In this document: positions 11,096 through 28,253 of the stretch, in pieces
Layout: the number at the start of each line of letters is the position of its first letter
How positions within the stretch are numbered: position 1 is the first letter of the stretch
Assembly (NCBI RefSeq): GCF_030867095.1
Contig: NC_081828.1
Coordinates: forward strand, 53,359,434-53,423,433
Direction: 5' to 3'
DNA from: Alligator mississippiensis
Lineage: Eukaryota > Chordata > Crocodylia > Alligatoridae
DNA: 64,000 bases
Made by a program: the position numbers and the translations under genes
The notes under the pieces: model-generated
The model's input: the letters and a program-made list of their open reading frames with translations, nothing else
Database searches by the model: none
Told to the model about the DNA's origin: nothing

Positions 11096-13829
11096 ACTTG
11101 GCCAAACCCAGGGCAACTCAGTGGCAGCTCTTTTTGCATCATACACCAAAAAACCAAATCCAGGGCTGCTGCCCTCACCCTTCCCATCAGTTATGGTAAC
11201 CAGTAGGCACCAGCCTTCCTCTCCAGGGATCGTTGTTTAGGGCAGGAGGTGACCAACCTGTAGCACATATGCCATAAGGGGCACAGATAGCCTCTGTGTA
11301 TGGCATGCAGCAGATTGGAGACAGCAAGAACAGCGGCAGAGTGGGAAGGGAGCACAGGGCAGGGAGCAGAAAACAAAGCAATAGATCATGCAGGAAACAC
11401 AGGACAAGGTGCAGGAAGCAAGGCAGCAGAACAGGTAGGGGAAATCACAGAAGCATTTGGGGAAGGTGTGGGGTGTAGTGCCTACCAAAAAAGGCCAAAC
11501 CCTGCTGGTTTAGGATTTAATCTTCAAATTACTGACTGTGAACCCACAGCTGCTATGAGTGGTGGTTTTGTTTTGTGGAAAGCTACACTGATGTTTTAGG
11601 GTGAAGGGAAAGTCCATGCTTAAGCAGGAGTCCTCTCAGCTTGCTAAGAAACTCATGGGATGAATTTTTAAATTCTTCATCAGTTTACCCAAGCACATAG
11701 GCTGGTGTTTTCACAGGAGTCTGGAGGAAGTAAATGCCCAAATTCCATAGGCATTACTGGGATCTAAGTACATAATTCCCTTAGGCACCTGTGAAAATCC
11801 CAGCTTCAGTGAATACGATTTTCCAAACGCCAAAACATTACCCAAGTGCTTCACAAAACCAACAGCACAACAGAAATGCCTGTACATCTACTTCTTCCTT
11901 CCCCTGGGCCAACCATGTTGTCTTGTTGGGGTTTGTGGGCATGAGCTGGCCAAGCAATCACCTTCCCAATCCTCTCAGCAGAAATTAGGTCTCAGATGTA
12001 TCAAAGGCTAAAGCATCCGCCTACATGAAACGCATGTTGACTTTCTAAAAACCTAACTGTCTTTTAGAAACCCTTGCTGTTGAAAGCCCTTGGTGCTATA
12101 CATGTTGCATGGGTGACATTTTCCTATCCACCTTCTTGTACAGTACAACCTGGAAAAAAAAAAACCAAAAAAACACAGGCTCAGAAAACCTGCTCGTCAT
12201 AAAAGAAAATAATCTTAATTTTTGGGAACTTGTTGTGGTAGCTGCCTCTATGCCAAGTGCAAAGACCTGTTTCACACGAGGCCATTGGGAACCCCAAGTG
12301 CTTACGAAATACCTTGATGGCACCTTGTAATTGAGGCTACCTGAGAGAGGATACCCCCAACTCTTCCCAGAAGGAAGGTGCTAAAGTCACTTCAGCCCAC
12401 ATGGGACAAAGGTTTTAGGAAGGGGAAGCACTTGACCCATACAGTCAGAAGTGAAGAATATCTATTTAACAGGAAAAACAGAGGCTGAGGCTCTAAAAAC
12501 TGGGTTCAACAACAGACTAGCTCTACTCCCAATAAAGTCAATGGTAAAACTCCCACAGAGAAGAGAGGTAGGCTAACACTGAACTCTTTATCATGACTGA
12601 CCTGAGCCACAGCAAGCAGGAGTTGCAGGTGCCTGACACCACCACTTGGGTCATCCAATTGGCCTTGTCAGGTCATTGCTACCAAAAGTTGACCTGCACA
12701 CAGATTTTCTCTAAAGGATTCAAAGGGGAAGGAGCAGGAAGGGAAGCAGATCTAGTGAAATCTTTCAAGGGAAGACTGCTGAAAGATGAATTTAAGTGTT
12801 AGTAGTACCTATTCCCATTTGGATTACAGATATGGGTATATATCCATTTAATCAAATTTGACCCAATGTCTCTGTAAATCATGTTCATAAATCCCAATTC
12901 ATTAAATGGCTTCAGGAATATTGTTTTGTTTCTTTTTTTTAAGGTCCCTAGCATGAGGTCCTTAATGCAAAGCTAAAACTCCAAGTCAAGGGGGGGTATT
13001 GCCAAGTAGAAAAAAAACAACACATAGCCAATCCCCAGCAGAGAAAAAGGAGCTTTCCCAAAACATAAGACTTGCAGATAGCCAAAAGTAGGAAAAAGCA
13101 AACAAACATCAGAATGAACCACACAAGAGGGGGAAGCCATAATTAAGGTTGGTTTTTGGTTTTTATTATAAAAGAAACTATTCCGAAGTCCAAATGCAAT
13201 GGAATATGTATGTCGGCACCACCCAAGATACCCAAGTATAAAATCCTGGAACATTTGAAGCCACTAGAAGTGCCCCAAGGGGTACCTAGGGCCAGGCTGG
13301 GGGGTCAGAAAGCCCCCCTCATTAGTAAAGTCCTGACTAGATGGCAGCTAGCTGGAGAGCCAAGACAGAACAGTAACATCAATAGTCTCTGTAAAACTGT
13401 ACAGTTTTAGAAACTTGTAAGAACATTATTAAAATCTAAAACTTGTTTCTTTATCAAAAGCCCTGCTTTAGTGACATGCTAATGCCACTGGAAAAAGTAA
13501 AACACCCACAACCCTGTCAATAAAGTGGTTAAGTTGACCAGCCAACTCATAGCTTAGAAAAGCCTTCTTGTGTTCGCCACGCAAGTGCATGCGGTTCACA
13601 GACTTGAGAGTGTGTTCCAATCCTTACCATGAGCTCTGGACTCTGAACAGCTATCCAGAGAGCAACAGCTAATCCACAATGCAAAGTGGAATTTCACAGC
13701 CCAGCTACCCTTCCACCACAGGGAGCCCTCCCGTATCACTCTTGTCTATCCCACACTGGAGTTGTATCTCCAACGATACCTTCAGAAACTCTGCCTGCTC
13801 TAGCTGGCCAAGCGATTGGAACGTCATCT

Positions 13830-13835
13830 TTTATT
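13830..13835 (-). terminator. GLUL: candidate GLUL polyadenylation signal (AATAAA)
   Basis: The first canonical AATAAA I found on the minus strand downstream of the GLUL stop, about 610 bases after it. Vertebrate GLUL mRNAs often use several sites, so others further left (for example near 13162-13167) may also be used. Not verified by transcript data. Confidence 0.35.
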
Positions 13836-14447
13836 ATCCTTTTAAAAAAGGAAAAACAATTTCATATAATTTTTTTGTTTTTATATTTAAATATAAAAAT
13901 ACTACCTCACTCTGTGTTATGAGCAGACCCCATGGCTTCCAGTGACAGAGTAGGGAGGAATTCTGCTAACAGCTCTCACATTTAGCTAGGACAACAAGAT
14001 GCCCAGAACATGGCCAGAGAGGAAGGAATGAGAAGGGAATTCATCATAACTGCCTTACTCCCTTCTGAATAACCCTAACTTTGAGAACAAGGTCTATGGA
14101 GAGCTTATCATGCAGGTTAATAGCATATGAATGCAACTATTGGGCAGACCCTCCATCTTCCCGTCACCCATTGCACCATCTGTCCCTGGAAGCCACTGGA
14201 TCCTGCCAGACATACAGAAGAATTAGATGAAATAGTGGTTAAAATTCTCTCTAACCTTCTCTTCCCCCTGTCTTCTGAAGCATCAATAACAAATAGACAC
14301 TGAAAAACTAAACTCTCCTTCCCCCCCACAAGACAACAAGAGTTATTCGGACACAAACATGGTAACTCATGCCCTCAAAATTACATCTAGCAGGGAAGTT
14401 TAAAGGTTGGGGATGGGGGAAGGTGTTGTCTGTTGGGAGCAGTTCAT

Positions 14448-19276
<4,829 letters not shown>

Positions 19277-20040
19277 AGTGATAGTGTGTTACAAGAGTCC
19301 TGCAAGGAGGAATGGAAACTCCAACTATGACCGTTGTCCGTGTTCAAAAGGAGCTCACACCCCTTGAGACTAACCAACCAGTAGAGTTTTGGTGCTGAAC
19401 AACAGATTAAAGTTTTTTCCTGGATTGCCCCTATCCAGTTATACCATGGTATCATGGTCTCACAGCTGAGTATCTGGCTTTCTACATACAAAGGGAACAT
19501 GGTAGGTTCCATTCTAGGATATAGGGATGTGTCTATCAATACAATGGTAGTGAAAGGATACAGTTTGGGACAGAAAAGGAAAGTCATGCAGCTAGAGTAG
19601 GTCTACAAAGCATTGGGTTAATTTCTATTTCCTGCCCTGGAAGTAGAATTGGCTCAGCCTTCTCTGTCTCCAGCTTCTATTAAGGTTCACTAAGGAGCAG
19701 ACCTCGAGGGCTTATTAGCTCCAACATGAATGTTACATTTCACAAACACTGAAGAAGTCAAGCTAAGATATGAGGATGTTTCATTCTTCATTGCTCTGAA
19801 GGAGCATTGTTACTCAAGTTGGGGATGACAGGGCCTTCTTAGCACTTAAGTTCTTCCTCCATTCTGGTAAGGACCACTTCCCAACCAGAGCTCCATGATG
19901 AACCCATGTGATCTGAAGAGATCCAGTAATCTAATCTTAAGGAACATGAAAGGGTGCCTTGAGTAAGGCAACATAAGGGACCTTTGAAGGACAGTTTGAG
20001 ACCATGGAGAGAATGAAAGAATGGAGAGTCATCAGGACAC

Positions 20041-20058
20041 GAGAGAGAGAGAGAGAGA
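20041..20058. repeat. (GA)n microsatellite
   Basis: About nine GA units in the first intron of GLUL. Confidence 0.85.
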
Positions 20059-21182
20059 CTCTTGGGTCCATGTGAGGGGAGAATGGTAGTACAGCAAGAG
20101 AATGCAAGCTGACAATTTAACTTGCTGGGGACGGGTTATTGCCTTCCAGCTCTGCAGATTTCAGGTAGAACCATCTTACTATATAGGAAGGATGCTTTGA
20201 ATGATGACACTGTACCACTTCCCCACTCAACAGGAAATCTACCTCTGCCTGCAAACCCCTTTCTGCCTTTCACAAAGAGGGCACCAAGGGGGCAGGGGGT
20301 CCCAAGCTCCCATCCCAACCCCATCGGAGCTTGTCAAGCAAAATACCAATGCAAGCCCCTCCTACTGCTCTCAGAAGCTGTTGCCTTGACTGTCAGGAGG
20401 TGACAGAAAAGTCATTTCCAACATGACCCAGGATTTTCTTCATTTCATGGACATGCAGGCAGCCTAATTGTGGCAGCAATTTGGGGATACCTGGCCTCCT
20501 CAAACCAGGATCCCTCAACTTGTCTCTCACCTATAGCGGGACTAAATCACCCTCCTTCCCCCTCTGCTTCCAGCCCCCTATCACTCACCACCTCCTCCAA
20601 GTGCACTCACTGTCCATCCGACTGCATGCCCTTAAATGTCATTCCAGGTTTGCTGCTGTAACTAATTTTCCCCATGAAGTGCCAAATGCCACCCAGATAT
20701 CGCACTGCTTCCCCACCCCCCTCTGCCTTCTCCCCTGGAGAGTCTCTTTATGGCCAGTGAAGAAATATGATCCACCCTTTTTTCATCTCATACAGATCTC
20801 TCCCCTGTCCTTGCTAAAAGAACAAGCCCATTCTCTCATCCCTAGAAGGGAGCTTGTTTTTCAAGAAACCTGCTAATGAACCTTTAAAAAAAACACAAAC
20901 TAGAAAGATATCTACTTACTCAACACCTGAAAAGCACCAAATTAATCAGAGCTGCCTACATTTCCACTCCCCTTTTACAAGTGTGCTTGCTTCCCTGACA
21001 GAAAGCAGCAGAGGAGAGCAACAGAGCAGGCTGGAAAGGGTTATTGCCTGGGTATATCTCTGGGATATCATAAGGAAGAAAACCAGAAAGATCTAACACA
21101 TCCTGGGCAAACCACCTCCCTATTGTTTGTCAGGGCACACGAATCTTAGGGCTGGATTGGGAGCAGCAAGATGAAAAACGAA

Positions 21183-21194
21183 GGGGGGGGGGGG
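21183..21194. repeat. poly-G run of 12
   Basis: An uninterrupted run of G in GLUL intron 1, a few hundred bases inside the transcription unit (C run on the sense strand). Confidence 0.85.
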
Positions 21195-21536
21195 TTGCAG
21201 GAAAATCAATAATAAACCTATACAAAAACAAATCAAACCAAATCAAATTTCAAGAGCAGCACAAAGAGGAGCCCAGATCCGGGGCGACTGCCCTTCCCCC
21301 AGCTCTGCCTTTCTGCAGACTGCCTCTCAACTGAAGGCTGCCTTTGCTGGAGGACAGCACCATCTCCCCACCACACCGCAACCAAAACCCCCCCAAAGCT
21401 TCAGCCAAGCCCATCCATCCCGTGCCCGGCAGCTGCTGGAGCCCCCCCTCCCCGTGCAAGGCGCGGTGCGGATGGCCCTGCCCAGCCCCCGATGCCAGTG
21501 GCACCGAGCGGGTGCGGGCTGCGGACCAGCAGGTAC

Positions 21537-21640
21537 CTGGGCTGGCGGCGGCGGAGAGGACAGAAGAGAAGAGAGGAAAGGAGATGCCCGAGGCGCGGCG
21601 GGTGCACACTCTCAGCGGGGTGCTCCCATGCTCGGCTCTG
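21537..21640 (-). other. GLUL: GLUL non-coding exon 1 (approximate start)
   Basis: On the minus strand a CCCAG followed by GTACCTG makes a good donor at 21537/21536, at the right place for the non-coding first exon of GLUL. The 5' edge is set about 25-30 bases below the TATA-like box and is approximate. It splices over about 2.2 kb to the acceptor at 19300. Confidence 0.6.
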
Positions 21641-21664
21641 GGCAGCTCGGGCTCCCTGCCCGCC

Positions 21665-21671
21665 CCTTTAT
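21665..21671 (-). promoter_or_regulatory. GLUL: TATA-like box of GLUL (ATAAAGG)
   Basis: The minus strand reads GCGGATAAAGGGG, a TATA-like element embedded in GC-rich DNA, placed about 130 bases above the predicted exon 1 donor. Confidence 0.5.
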
Positions 21672-21702
21672 CCGCTGCCCGGTGCCAGCCCCTCGCTCCG
21701 CG

Positions 21703-21707
21703 ATTGG
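21703..21707 (-). promoter_or_regulatory. GLUL: CCAAT box of GLUL, proximal
   Basis: CCAAT on the minus strand, about 35 bases above the TATA-like box. A likely NF-Y site. Confidence 0.5.
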
Positions 21708-21765
21708 CTTCCCGGGGGCGTGCGCTCGGCGGGGCCGGCGGGTGCGGGGCGCGCCGCTCCCCGCC

Positions 21766-21770
21766 ATTGG
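21766..21770 (-). promoter_or_regulatory. GLUL: CCAAT box of GLUL, distal
   Basis: A second CCAAT on the minus strand, about 63 bases above the first. The spacing is about six helical turns. Paired CCAAT boxes are common in TATA and CCAAT type housekeeping promoters. Confidence 0.45.
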
Positions 21771-22306
21771 GCGAGGGGCGGGGGGAGCAGCGAGAGACGA
21801 AAACAAGAGCGAGGCCCCGCTGGGGGCGAGGGGACAAGCCGCCCCTTCCCCCCGCCCTGCCCTGCCCTGCCCTGCCCGTGTGTCCGCGCTCCCGCGGGGC
21901 TGCCCGGCTTCCCTCCCCCGCCCGGAAGCCGGGGAGAGGCCGGCGGGCTCCTCAGCCCTTAAAGCCACCCTCAGGGGCAAAGAGCCCCGGCTTGCACCCG
22001 GAGCAGCACAGCTGGGCCCCGGCTTCCCCCAGCCGTTGAGGGGCTGTCGTCACAGCTCCTGGGGCATGAAGGTGGCACCTCTGCAAGGTGGGGCCAGGTG
22101 CCACTTGCCCCAGGGTGAAGGGGGGACCAAGCTCTGATTTATGGGGAAGGTGGCTGGCTTGTCTCTGAGGTGTCCCCCCCCCCCACACCCTGCCTTCTCC
22201 CCAACTGCAAACTTAGACATCTCCCTGGCCATTGGTGATGCGTAGCGGGTGCACGTGCACCCCCTGAGCATGGCAGTGCACCCCCTGCAAAAAGGCGCCA
22301 CCAACA

Positions 22307-22465
22307 CAGCCAGTGGTGCCTGTGGGCAGTCACTGCTTGCCACTTCCCCCCGCCTGACACCACCAGTGGCGTCTGCAGGTGGTCCGCAATCGCCACTGCC
22401 AGCAGCATCTAAGGGTGGTCACTGACAGCCAGTCAGCGCTCGCCACTCCCCCGCCGCTGACAGGG
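22307..22465. repeat. degenerate tandem repeat, about 3 units of 40-60 bp
   Basis: Units share a ccagtgg or ggtggtc start and a cgccact-type block followed by cccgcc and ctgaca. The units are diverged and of uneven length. The surrounding GC-rich stretch (about 22.2-22.6 kb) looks like part of a larger interspersed element whose ends I could not fix. Confidence 0.35.
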
Positions 22466-25400
22466 CTCCCCACTTGCTGCCACCACACTCCTGCTGCCAA
22501 CAGCACTGCCGCTGCCTGCAGGAGCTCACCATACCCCCCCCAGCCTCCAGGGGCATGTGGCATTCGTGTCTCTGGCAGGGGTCTCTGTCCCCAACCAGGT
22601 TCCTCCTGGGAAGCATTAGCACGGTGTGCCAGCGATGTTGCACACAGCTGAGGGCCACAAGAGACTCCTCCCTAGCTTGCTCCTGGGGCTTTTGGATAAG
22701 GGCAAGTAAGACTCAGAGGGGCATCTGAACCCCAAGCCTCTCTGGGCTCAGGCCTGCACATAGGATGCCTGCCAAGGGATTTGGGAGTATCTGAAGCCCC
22801 AGGGTGAAAAGTTGGAGGATACTCCTCCAGGGGGTGGAGGATACTTGCCAGTTGTAGTGCCACGTATGGTGTTTTAACAATTGAGTGTTGCTCAATGGAG
22901 AGGATTCGGGACCAATTTGGCTAATTTGACCTGGAATTTAAAAAAAAAAAAAAAAAAGTGCTTCCCGCACGCTGTTTCAGTGCGGTGGTACAGGGAACAG
23001 GTATACTGCGTGGCCTGGCATTTCTCAGGCGGATAGAGGCCAGGCCAGATGCTCCCCACCTTGCTTTCTTCCCTTTCCTGCTGTTTCCTGCAACCCAGAG
23101 AGCACATTTCATTGGAGATGCAAGAAATACCCCCGAACCAGCATATGCGTAGACAGCCCCACTTGGGGTGGCAGCAGACCTTGAGTCCAGACCCCATACC
23201 ACTGAACAGCACACATTTCTATCACTTAAGTTACAGCACTTGCAATGGCTAGTTGGAAGCTGCAGCCGAACCAGTCACGGGGGAAGAACAAAGATCACAC
23301 TGTTCTTCATACTAATAGCTAGTACTGGACCAGAGAGAGGGGCAGGCCTGGAGGCTACCGCTACATGGCCTGAATTCCTCTGGCATTTGCTTACTTCTCC
23401 TTCCCCAACATCCCCATTTCACCTCTCATTCTTGCCATTCCCATCCAACTTTTCAGACCTGAATACTGAGCAACCTGTTTTATCTATGTAAGCTGGCACA
23501 TTCAAGACAAAGGCATTAAACTGGCCAAGTTCAGATTTGGTCACTTGATTCTAATTGCTTAGCTAGTTAGTCCATTTTTCTGATCTGGTGTCAGGAAAAC
23601 ACTCAAGACAGGCGAACCATGAGCCAACATATCCACTACAATATTGGGTGCAAGAAAGTCACAGTGGAAAAATAACTCCAGTGAACAGGGATTTCTGTCA
23701 TTACAAGGTGCATTAAGGCCAGGGCTGCATTCCAGCTCCTTTCCCTCAGGTCTGCAGCGAAGACGCACAGAGAGGGTAAGTTTCCCCGAAGTGTACAAAA
23801 TGGTTAGTTGCAAACAAGCTCAGGTCGCTCATGCAAACAACTTCAGTCCTCCCCCATCCATCTCATTGCATTATAGATTCTGGTTCAAGAGTCTGGAAAT
23901 TTGATTCATAAGATGTCAATGTTCTGGGATCCCTCTACCCCACCTGATATTTATTACAATTTATATCCTCCCTTTTTTTCCCCCCTGGAGAAAAAAAAAT
24001 TCTCAAAAGATCCCTTCCCACCCCCAATTCCAGGAACCTTTGCTACTTAATACCCATTTGTTACATGTCAGAACAGAACAGCTTCATGGAAAACAGTCCC
24101 TTGCTCTGTTGTGTAATGCTTTCTGCCCTGTTCAGCCTTCATGCCTCCTCCCCCATCTGTCCTAGACTTAGCTGCTCAGGAGTTGTTTACAGGAATTGAA
24201 ACAGGCCGGCCTGGCCTGGCTGGTGAGAGTCCAGCGCTCTCTAGTGGAGAAGTCCCAGTAAATTGTTTCTTTGCCAGACAGCTCAGCTTGTTTATGCTCC
24301 TGCCTTCATCTCCTCCAGTTACACTTTGTTTTTGTGGGGAGCACAGATCAGCCAGTCCCCTCTCTCATTTGCGTGACTGGTTGGCCCTCCTCATTGCAAG
24401 TGAGTAATTTTAGCTAGAACAAGTTACAGGATGGACTGGTGTTGTTTATCAAGATGTCCCGTTTGAGAGGAATACATTTAAGCCGGCTGCTACAGCTTTA
24501 CATACGGAGCCTGGTAGAGAACACACAGGTCCCATGCCTTGGGTCCTATCTGGAATATCTATATCGTTTTAGTCTGGGGGAGGAGGAATATAAGGCCTTG
24601 TCCTCCTTCCTTGAGGCTGCTAATTCACCCTGGTGTGGCAAATCAAATCTAAACTCAGATCCAGAGCATACAAAACAAGGTCCTGTTCATGAAATTGAGG
24701 TCACCTGCATCTCTGGAGAGCCCTATTGTCCACAGGGCTGTATATTTCCACCCCTAAAGCCACTTTACAAGATAACTATATTTTTTAAAAATGGGAGATG
24801 CCAAATTAGAAAACAAACACAAACCTAGCCAATGTCACCAATTCCAGGTGCTTCTGCAGAAGGCAGAACACATCCTACTGCTGCTACCTAGACTATATTG
24901 TGATCATCTGGTGGTTAGGTTGTTCCTTGATGCATGAAGATGAATCTCCTTACAATTTGCAGTCCTCAGAAATTTAACTATAGATGCAGTTCCTATCATA
25001 TTAATTCACAAAATGACCTAAATATATCAGGTTGCTATGCAATACTCAAACAAACATAGAGAATGAAAAGGTAAATCACCTAACAGTATCCAATGCGATC
25101 CCCCCTGCTATAAGCACACCCCCCACCCTTTTCACAACTACCACGCATCAAAACCCACACCTTGCAATGGTAGCTCTGTACTTTGTTCCCCTTTGCTGTG
25201 CAAGCCACTTACCTAATTAATCCCAGCTAGTAGCTGTGGGTATATGGAGTCATATTTTACTAAAGAGTTGGATGCAAAAGTAATGGAAGGAAGGTCTCCT
25301 TTGAAGGACTAAATTAAGACCACGGGAATAGAGAAAGTGAAAGCCCAATATATTAAACATCTTTTGTAAAAAAAGTTAAAATTTGTAAATTTGAAGAAGG

Positions 25401-27130
25401 AAGACGTATGCCCCTGCCCTTACCCCTCCCCTTTTGTAATGAGCAGATGCTTGGAATCATTAGTCTTGCCCCAGCGGTTGACACTTGCGTGATGGAAGTG
25501 TGAGATGTTACTCTATGTATTTGATCATACAATCTGATGCAAGGGAAGGTCACTCAGCCATTTAAACAGGTGTAGTAGGCACTGACCAAGTGCATCCAAC
25601 AGCTGATTTTTATCCTTTTAATTCCTGTATAATGTTGATGAAATGCCCAGAGGCCCATGTTTGAGGCCTATGCACCCAATTTACTTCATAATGAATAAAT
25701 ATTGAAAGATCTCCAGAGGTCCAAGGCTGCCTTTGAAGAAGCTGCCAAGTCAAGGGTAGATGATCGCTAGTTTTGAATTGGTTTTCAAAGACAGCAAAGG
25801 CCAGCAGAGTTATCTGGGCTGCAATGAAAGGCAATTTTTAAAAAAAATCCCCATCTGGCACTGAAAAGCTTAGCTGCAATATGTGTCAGTGATGCATGTA
25901 GGACAGTGGAGAGCTGATGACCTGAAAAAGGAGGAGGGGCAAATAGAGCCAGAAGCAGCCCACAGCACCCACAAGCATTTAACATTTCTATCCATTCCCT
26001 GTTCTTAACCTTTTAGCCTAGCAACGGCTGGCTAGCGGGGGACATCAGTATACAGCAGGTAGGAATGGCTCCCACTACATTCAGTGCCACACAAAACTGA
26101 GTCACAGCTTAGACAGGAGAGGAGCTAGAGTAGCCTCTACCTCTCTAATGATCTGCTATCCAGCAAAACTTTGGTACAAGTTTTTGATTTCAAGTTAGTA
26201 CCATACCTCAGGCATAAGCATTAAACTCTCCTGCATACCTTTTGCAAACCAAAGAGCTAAAACTTGCACCTCTTTTACTCCTAGAGGGCACTTCTCCCAA
26301 CAGAATTTCTAGCAGAATTCAGCTTTCTAAGGCCCTTGTTTGTTTTTAAAGAGGGAGAGCAGCAGAGGTAAGCCAGAGACACCACTAATGAGAAACAGAT
26401 GGGTTTCCTCCAAACTAAAGCTTCCCTGAAGTGGGGGAAAGCTAAAAGATGGGAATTTTAAGGGTATAACAATCTTGCTCCAAGGGGCGAGGACTAGAAT
26501 TTGATTTGGTTAATTTTGTTTGCAACATACGTTATTAGTGTAACTTTGAAAGTTGAGAAATTCAGTGGACGTAGTTAGGAAATGCTGCAATAAGGGTCTT
26601 TCTGGCAGTGTTAGTTTACAATGTATTTTTGTTCTGGAATCCTGTCCCTGTTAAATGGATTCCTTACTACAGCAGAGCCTCCCTATAGTTGTGGATGGAA
26701 GATTAATTTTGGACTAATATACTTTTCTGATTAGCAAGTGAGAGTGCAGAGAACTCTCACTTGCTAGTCTGCCTGACTGCATCCTGGTGCAAGATCAGGG
26801 CCTTGAGCTGTAGATTTACAAACAGAAAACTTGCAACATTCTGTTGTAGCTAAATAAGTCCAGGGTCTGAATTCAGCAAACAGAACCCTGCAAAGACCAA
26901 GGCCTCAATCTTGCAAACACTTAAACTTGTAAGTAACAGTGAAAGAACATGAAGTTGGTTGAGTAAGAGATGCAATTTTGCAGAACCAGAGGCATAAGTA
27001 CAAATATAACATGCTTAAGAACCTGCAAAGTGCAAAGCACCAGATTGAGATTTCAGAAGTCTAGGTTGTTGTCCCAGATTGGAAAACTGCTGTAAAATGG
27101 AAGTCAAGGTTGCAGCTAACAAGTGTTACA

Positions 27131-27299
27131 GAGGGTGTGTCTACATGTCGCCCTATGGTGACATAGTGATGTGTTATGTCACTGTTACTGTACGGTGCGC
27201 TATGGCAATGTCGCTATCACACCGGTCTACTCGTGATCGCTAACTAGTACTTCCAAAAGGAAGTACTAAAGTACGGCAACATGTAGAATCAGGCCAGTC
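27131..27299. mobile_element. short inverted-repeat element (MITE-like)
   Basis: The ends are inverted: ctacatgtcgcc at the left pairs with ggcaacatgtag at the right, with one mismatch. An internal palindrome, agtacttcc then ggaagtact, lies near 27246-27268. It belongs to a group of elements in this window with a gtctacatg or gtctacacg end. It is non-coding. Class and target duplication were not resolved. Confidence 0.5.
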
Positions 27300-27479
27300 G
27301 TGAGATTCTACGGAAATTCAGTGTTAAAGCTGTAGTTGCAATCAGTGCTTTAGCAAAGGGGGGGACAAATGGGGCAATTGCCCTGGGCACCAAAGAGAAG
27401 GTGCTGCCCAGCTGGAGCAGGGCACAGGACAGAGCCATGAACGCCTTATGGGAGGAGGGGAGAAAGGGCCATAGGCAGT

Positions 27480-28253
27480 GGAAAGCCAAGGCTAATGGGG
27501 ATCAGCCCCCGCAAACATGGGGAAGTGGGTAGGGCCATGAGGGAACCTGACCATGGGCTCCAGGCAGCTGCAGCAGGGATGGGGAGGGGCACACATGCAG
27601 CCAGGATCACAGCCCAGTGTGTGGATCACTGGCTACTCAGCACAGCAGACAAGTACCAGTCTACTCTATGAAGGAAAAGGGGCTGGGGTGCACGTGCACC
27701 CCCTATGCATTGCCACTATCCAGGGATGTAGGGGGAGGGGGAGCTCCCACCACTGTACACACCCTGGCACCCTGGCATGTGGAGGCAGGCTTCTGCTGTG
27801 TGCTGGGCTCTGTGCCCCGCTGCTACTGCAGCTGCCTTGAGAGCCACGCAATGCCATGTGCATCCCGCCACTGGGCTGCACTGCACCCCCTGCCCATCTG
27901 GTGTTGGGACACCAACAGGCAGCTGCAGCGAGGCACAGATCCCTGTGCATAGCAGAAGGCCGCCTCCACTCTGCACACAGATCAGGGTCAACATGCTCCC
28001 CGGACCTCTGCCAGGGTGCACACAGCAGCAGGAGCGCCCCCCGCCATGCCCCTGGACAAGCCGCCTGGGCTCCGATTGTCCCACCACCGGGCTTGGCTGG
28101 GGCCCAATTCACCCCAGTTCCTGCCTGTGCCCCACTCCTTCCTTTACCACAGGACCCTCTATCTACCCCTCCATGCTCCTTCCTCCTCCCCCCACGGACT
28201 TACCTGCTGGGGAGTGCACATATGCACTCAAATTTTTTCTCCCTCCGCCTATG
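27480..28253. mobile_element. non-autonomous hAT-type element, copy A of the cataggcag family
   Basis: Starts cataggcagtgg and ends ccgcctatg. It is flanked by 8-base duplications GAAAGGGC (27472-27479) and GGAAGGGC (28254-28261), 7 of 8 matching. A second copy at 48475-49302 shares both ends and the tgcactc-to-attttttctccctcc block near the right end. It is about 774 bases, GC-rich and non-coding; the long open frames on both strands are by-products of composition. The 8-bp duplication points to the hAT superfamily. Confidence 0.72.

Larger units (their letters stand above)
8311..13829. other. intergenic DNA 3' of GLUL
   Basis: No protein-coding gene is visible. Open frames are short and without recognisable domains. 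The stretch contains an old CR1 tail (10373-10490) and a MIR-like scrap (10985-11095). A possibly repetitive stretch near 10540-10800 could not be assigned. The right part may include distal 3'UTR of GLUL if a far polyadenylation site is used; a TAATAAAA occurs on the minus strand near 13161-13168. Confidence 0.5.
21380..22060. promoter_or_regulatory. GLUL: CpG island over the GLUL promoter and exon 1
   Basis: A sharp rise in GC and CpG density compared with the AT-rich flanks, spanning the predicted first exon and upstream promoter. Many Sp1-like GGGCGG or CCGCCC boxes occur. Several long open frames overlap it on both strands, but they are a side effect of GC-richness and match no known protein. 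This is the expected promoter type for a broadly expressed metabolic gene. Confidence 0.8.

Noticed and set aside
21250-22137. Several 100-230 codon frames on both strands in the CpG island
   Set aside because: Overlapping frames on both strands in very GC-rich DNA, Pro/Gly/Arg-rich with no domain. They are composition artefacts over the GLUL promoter.
24439-24828. 129-codon plus-strand frame upstream of GLUL
   Set aside because: No recognisable domain, no promoter or splice context, and the C-terminal third is low in complexity. Not enough to call a gene.
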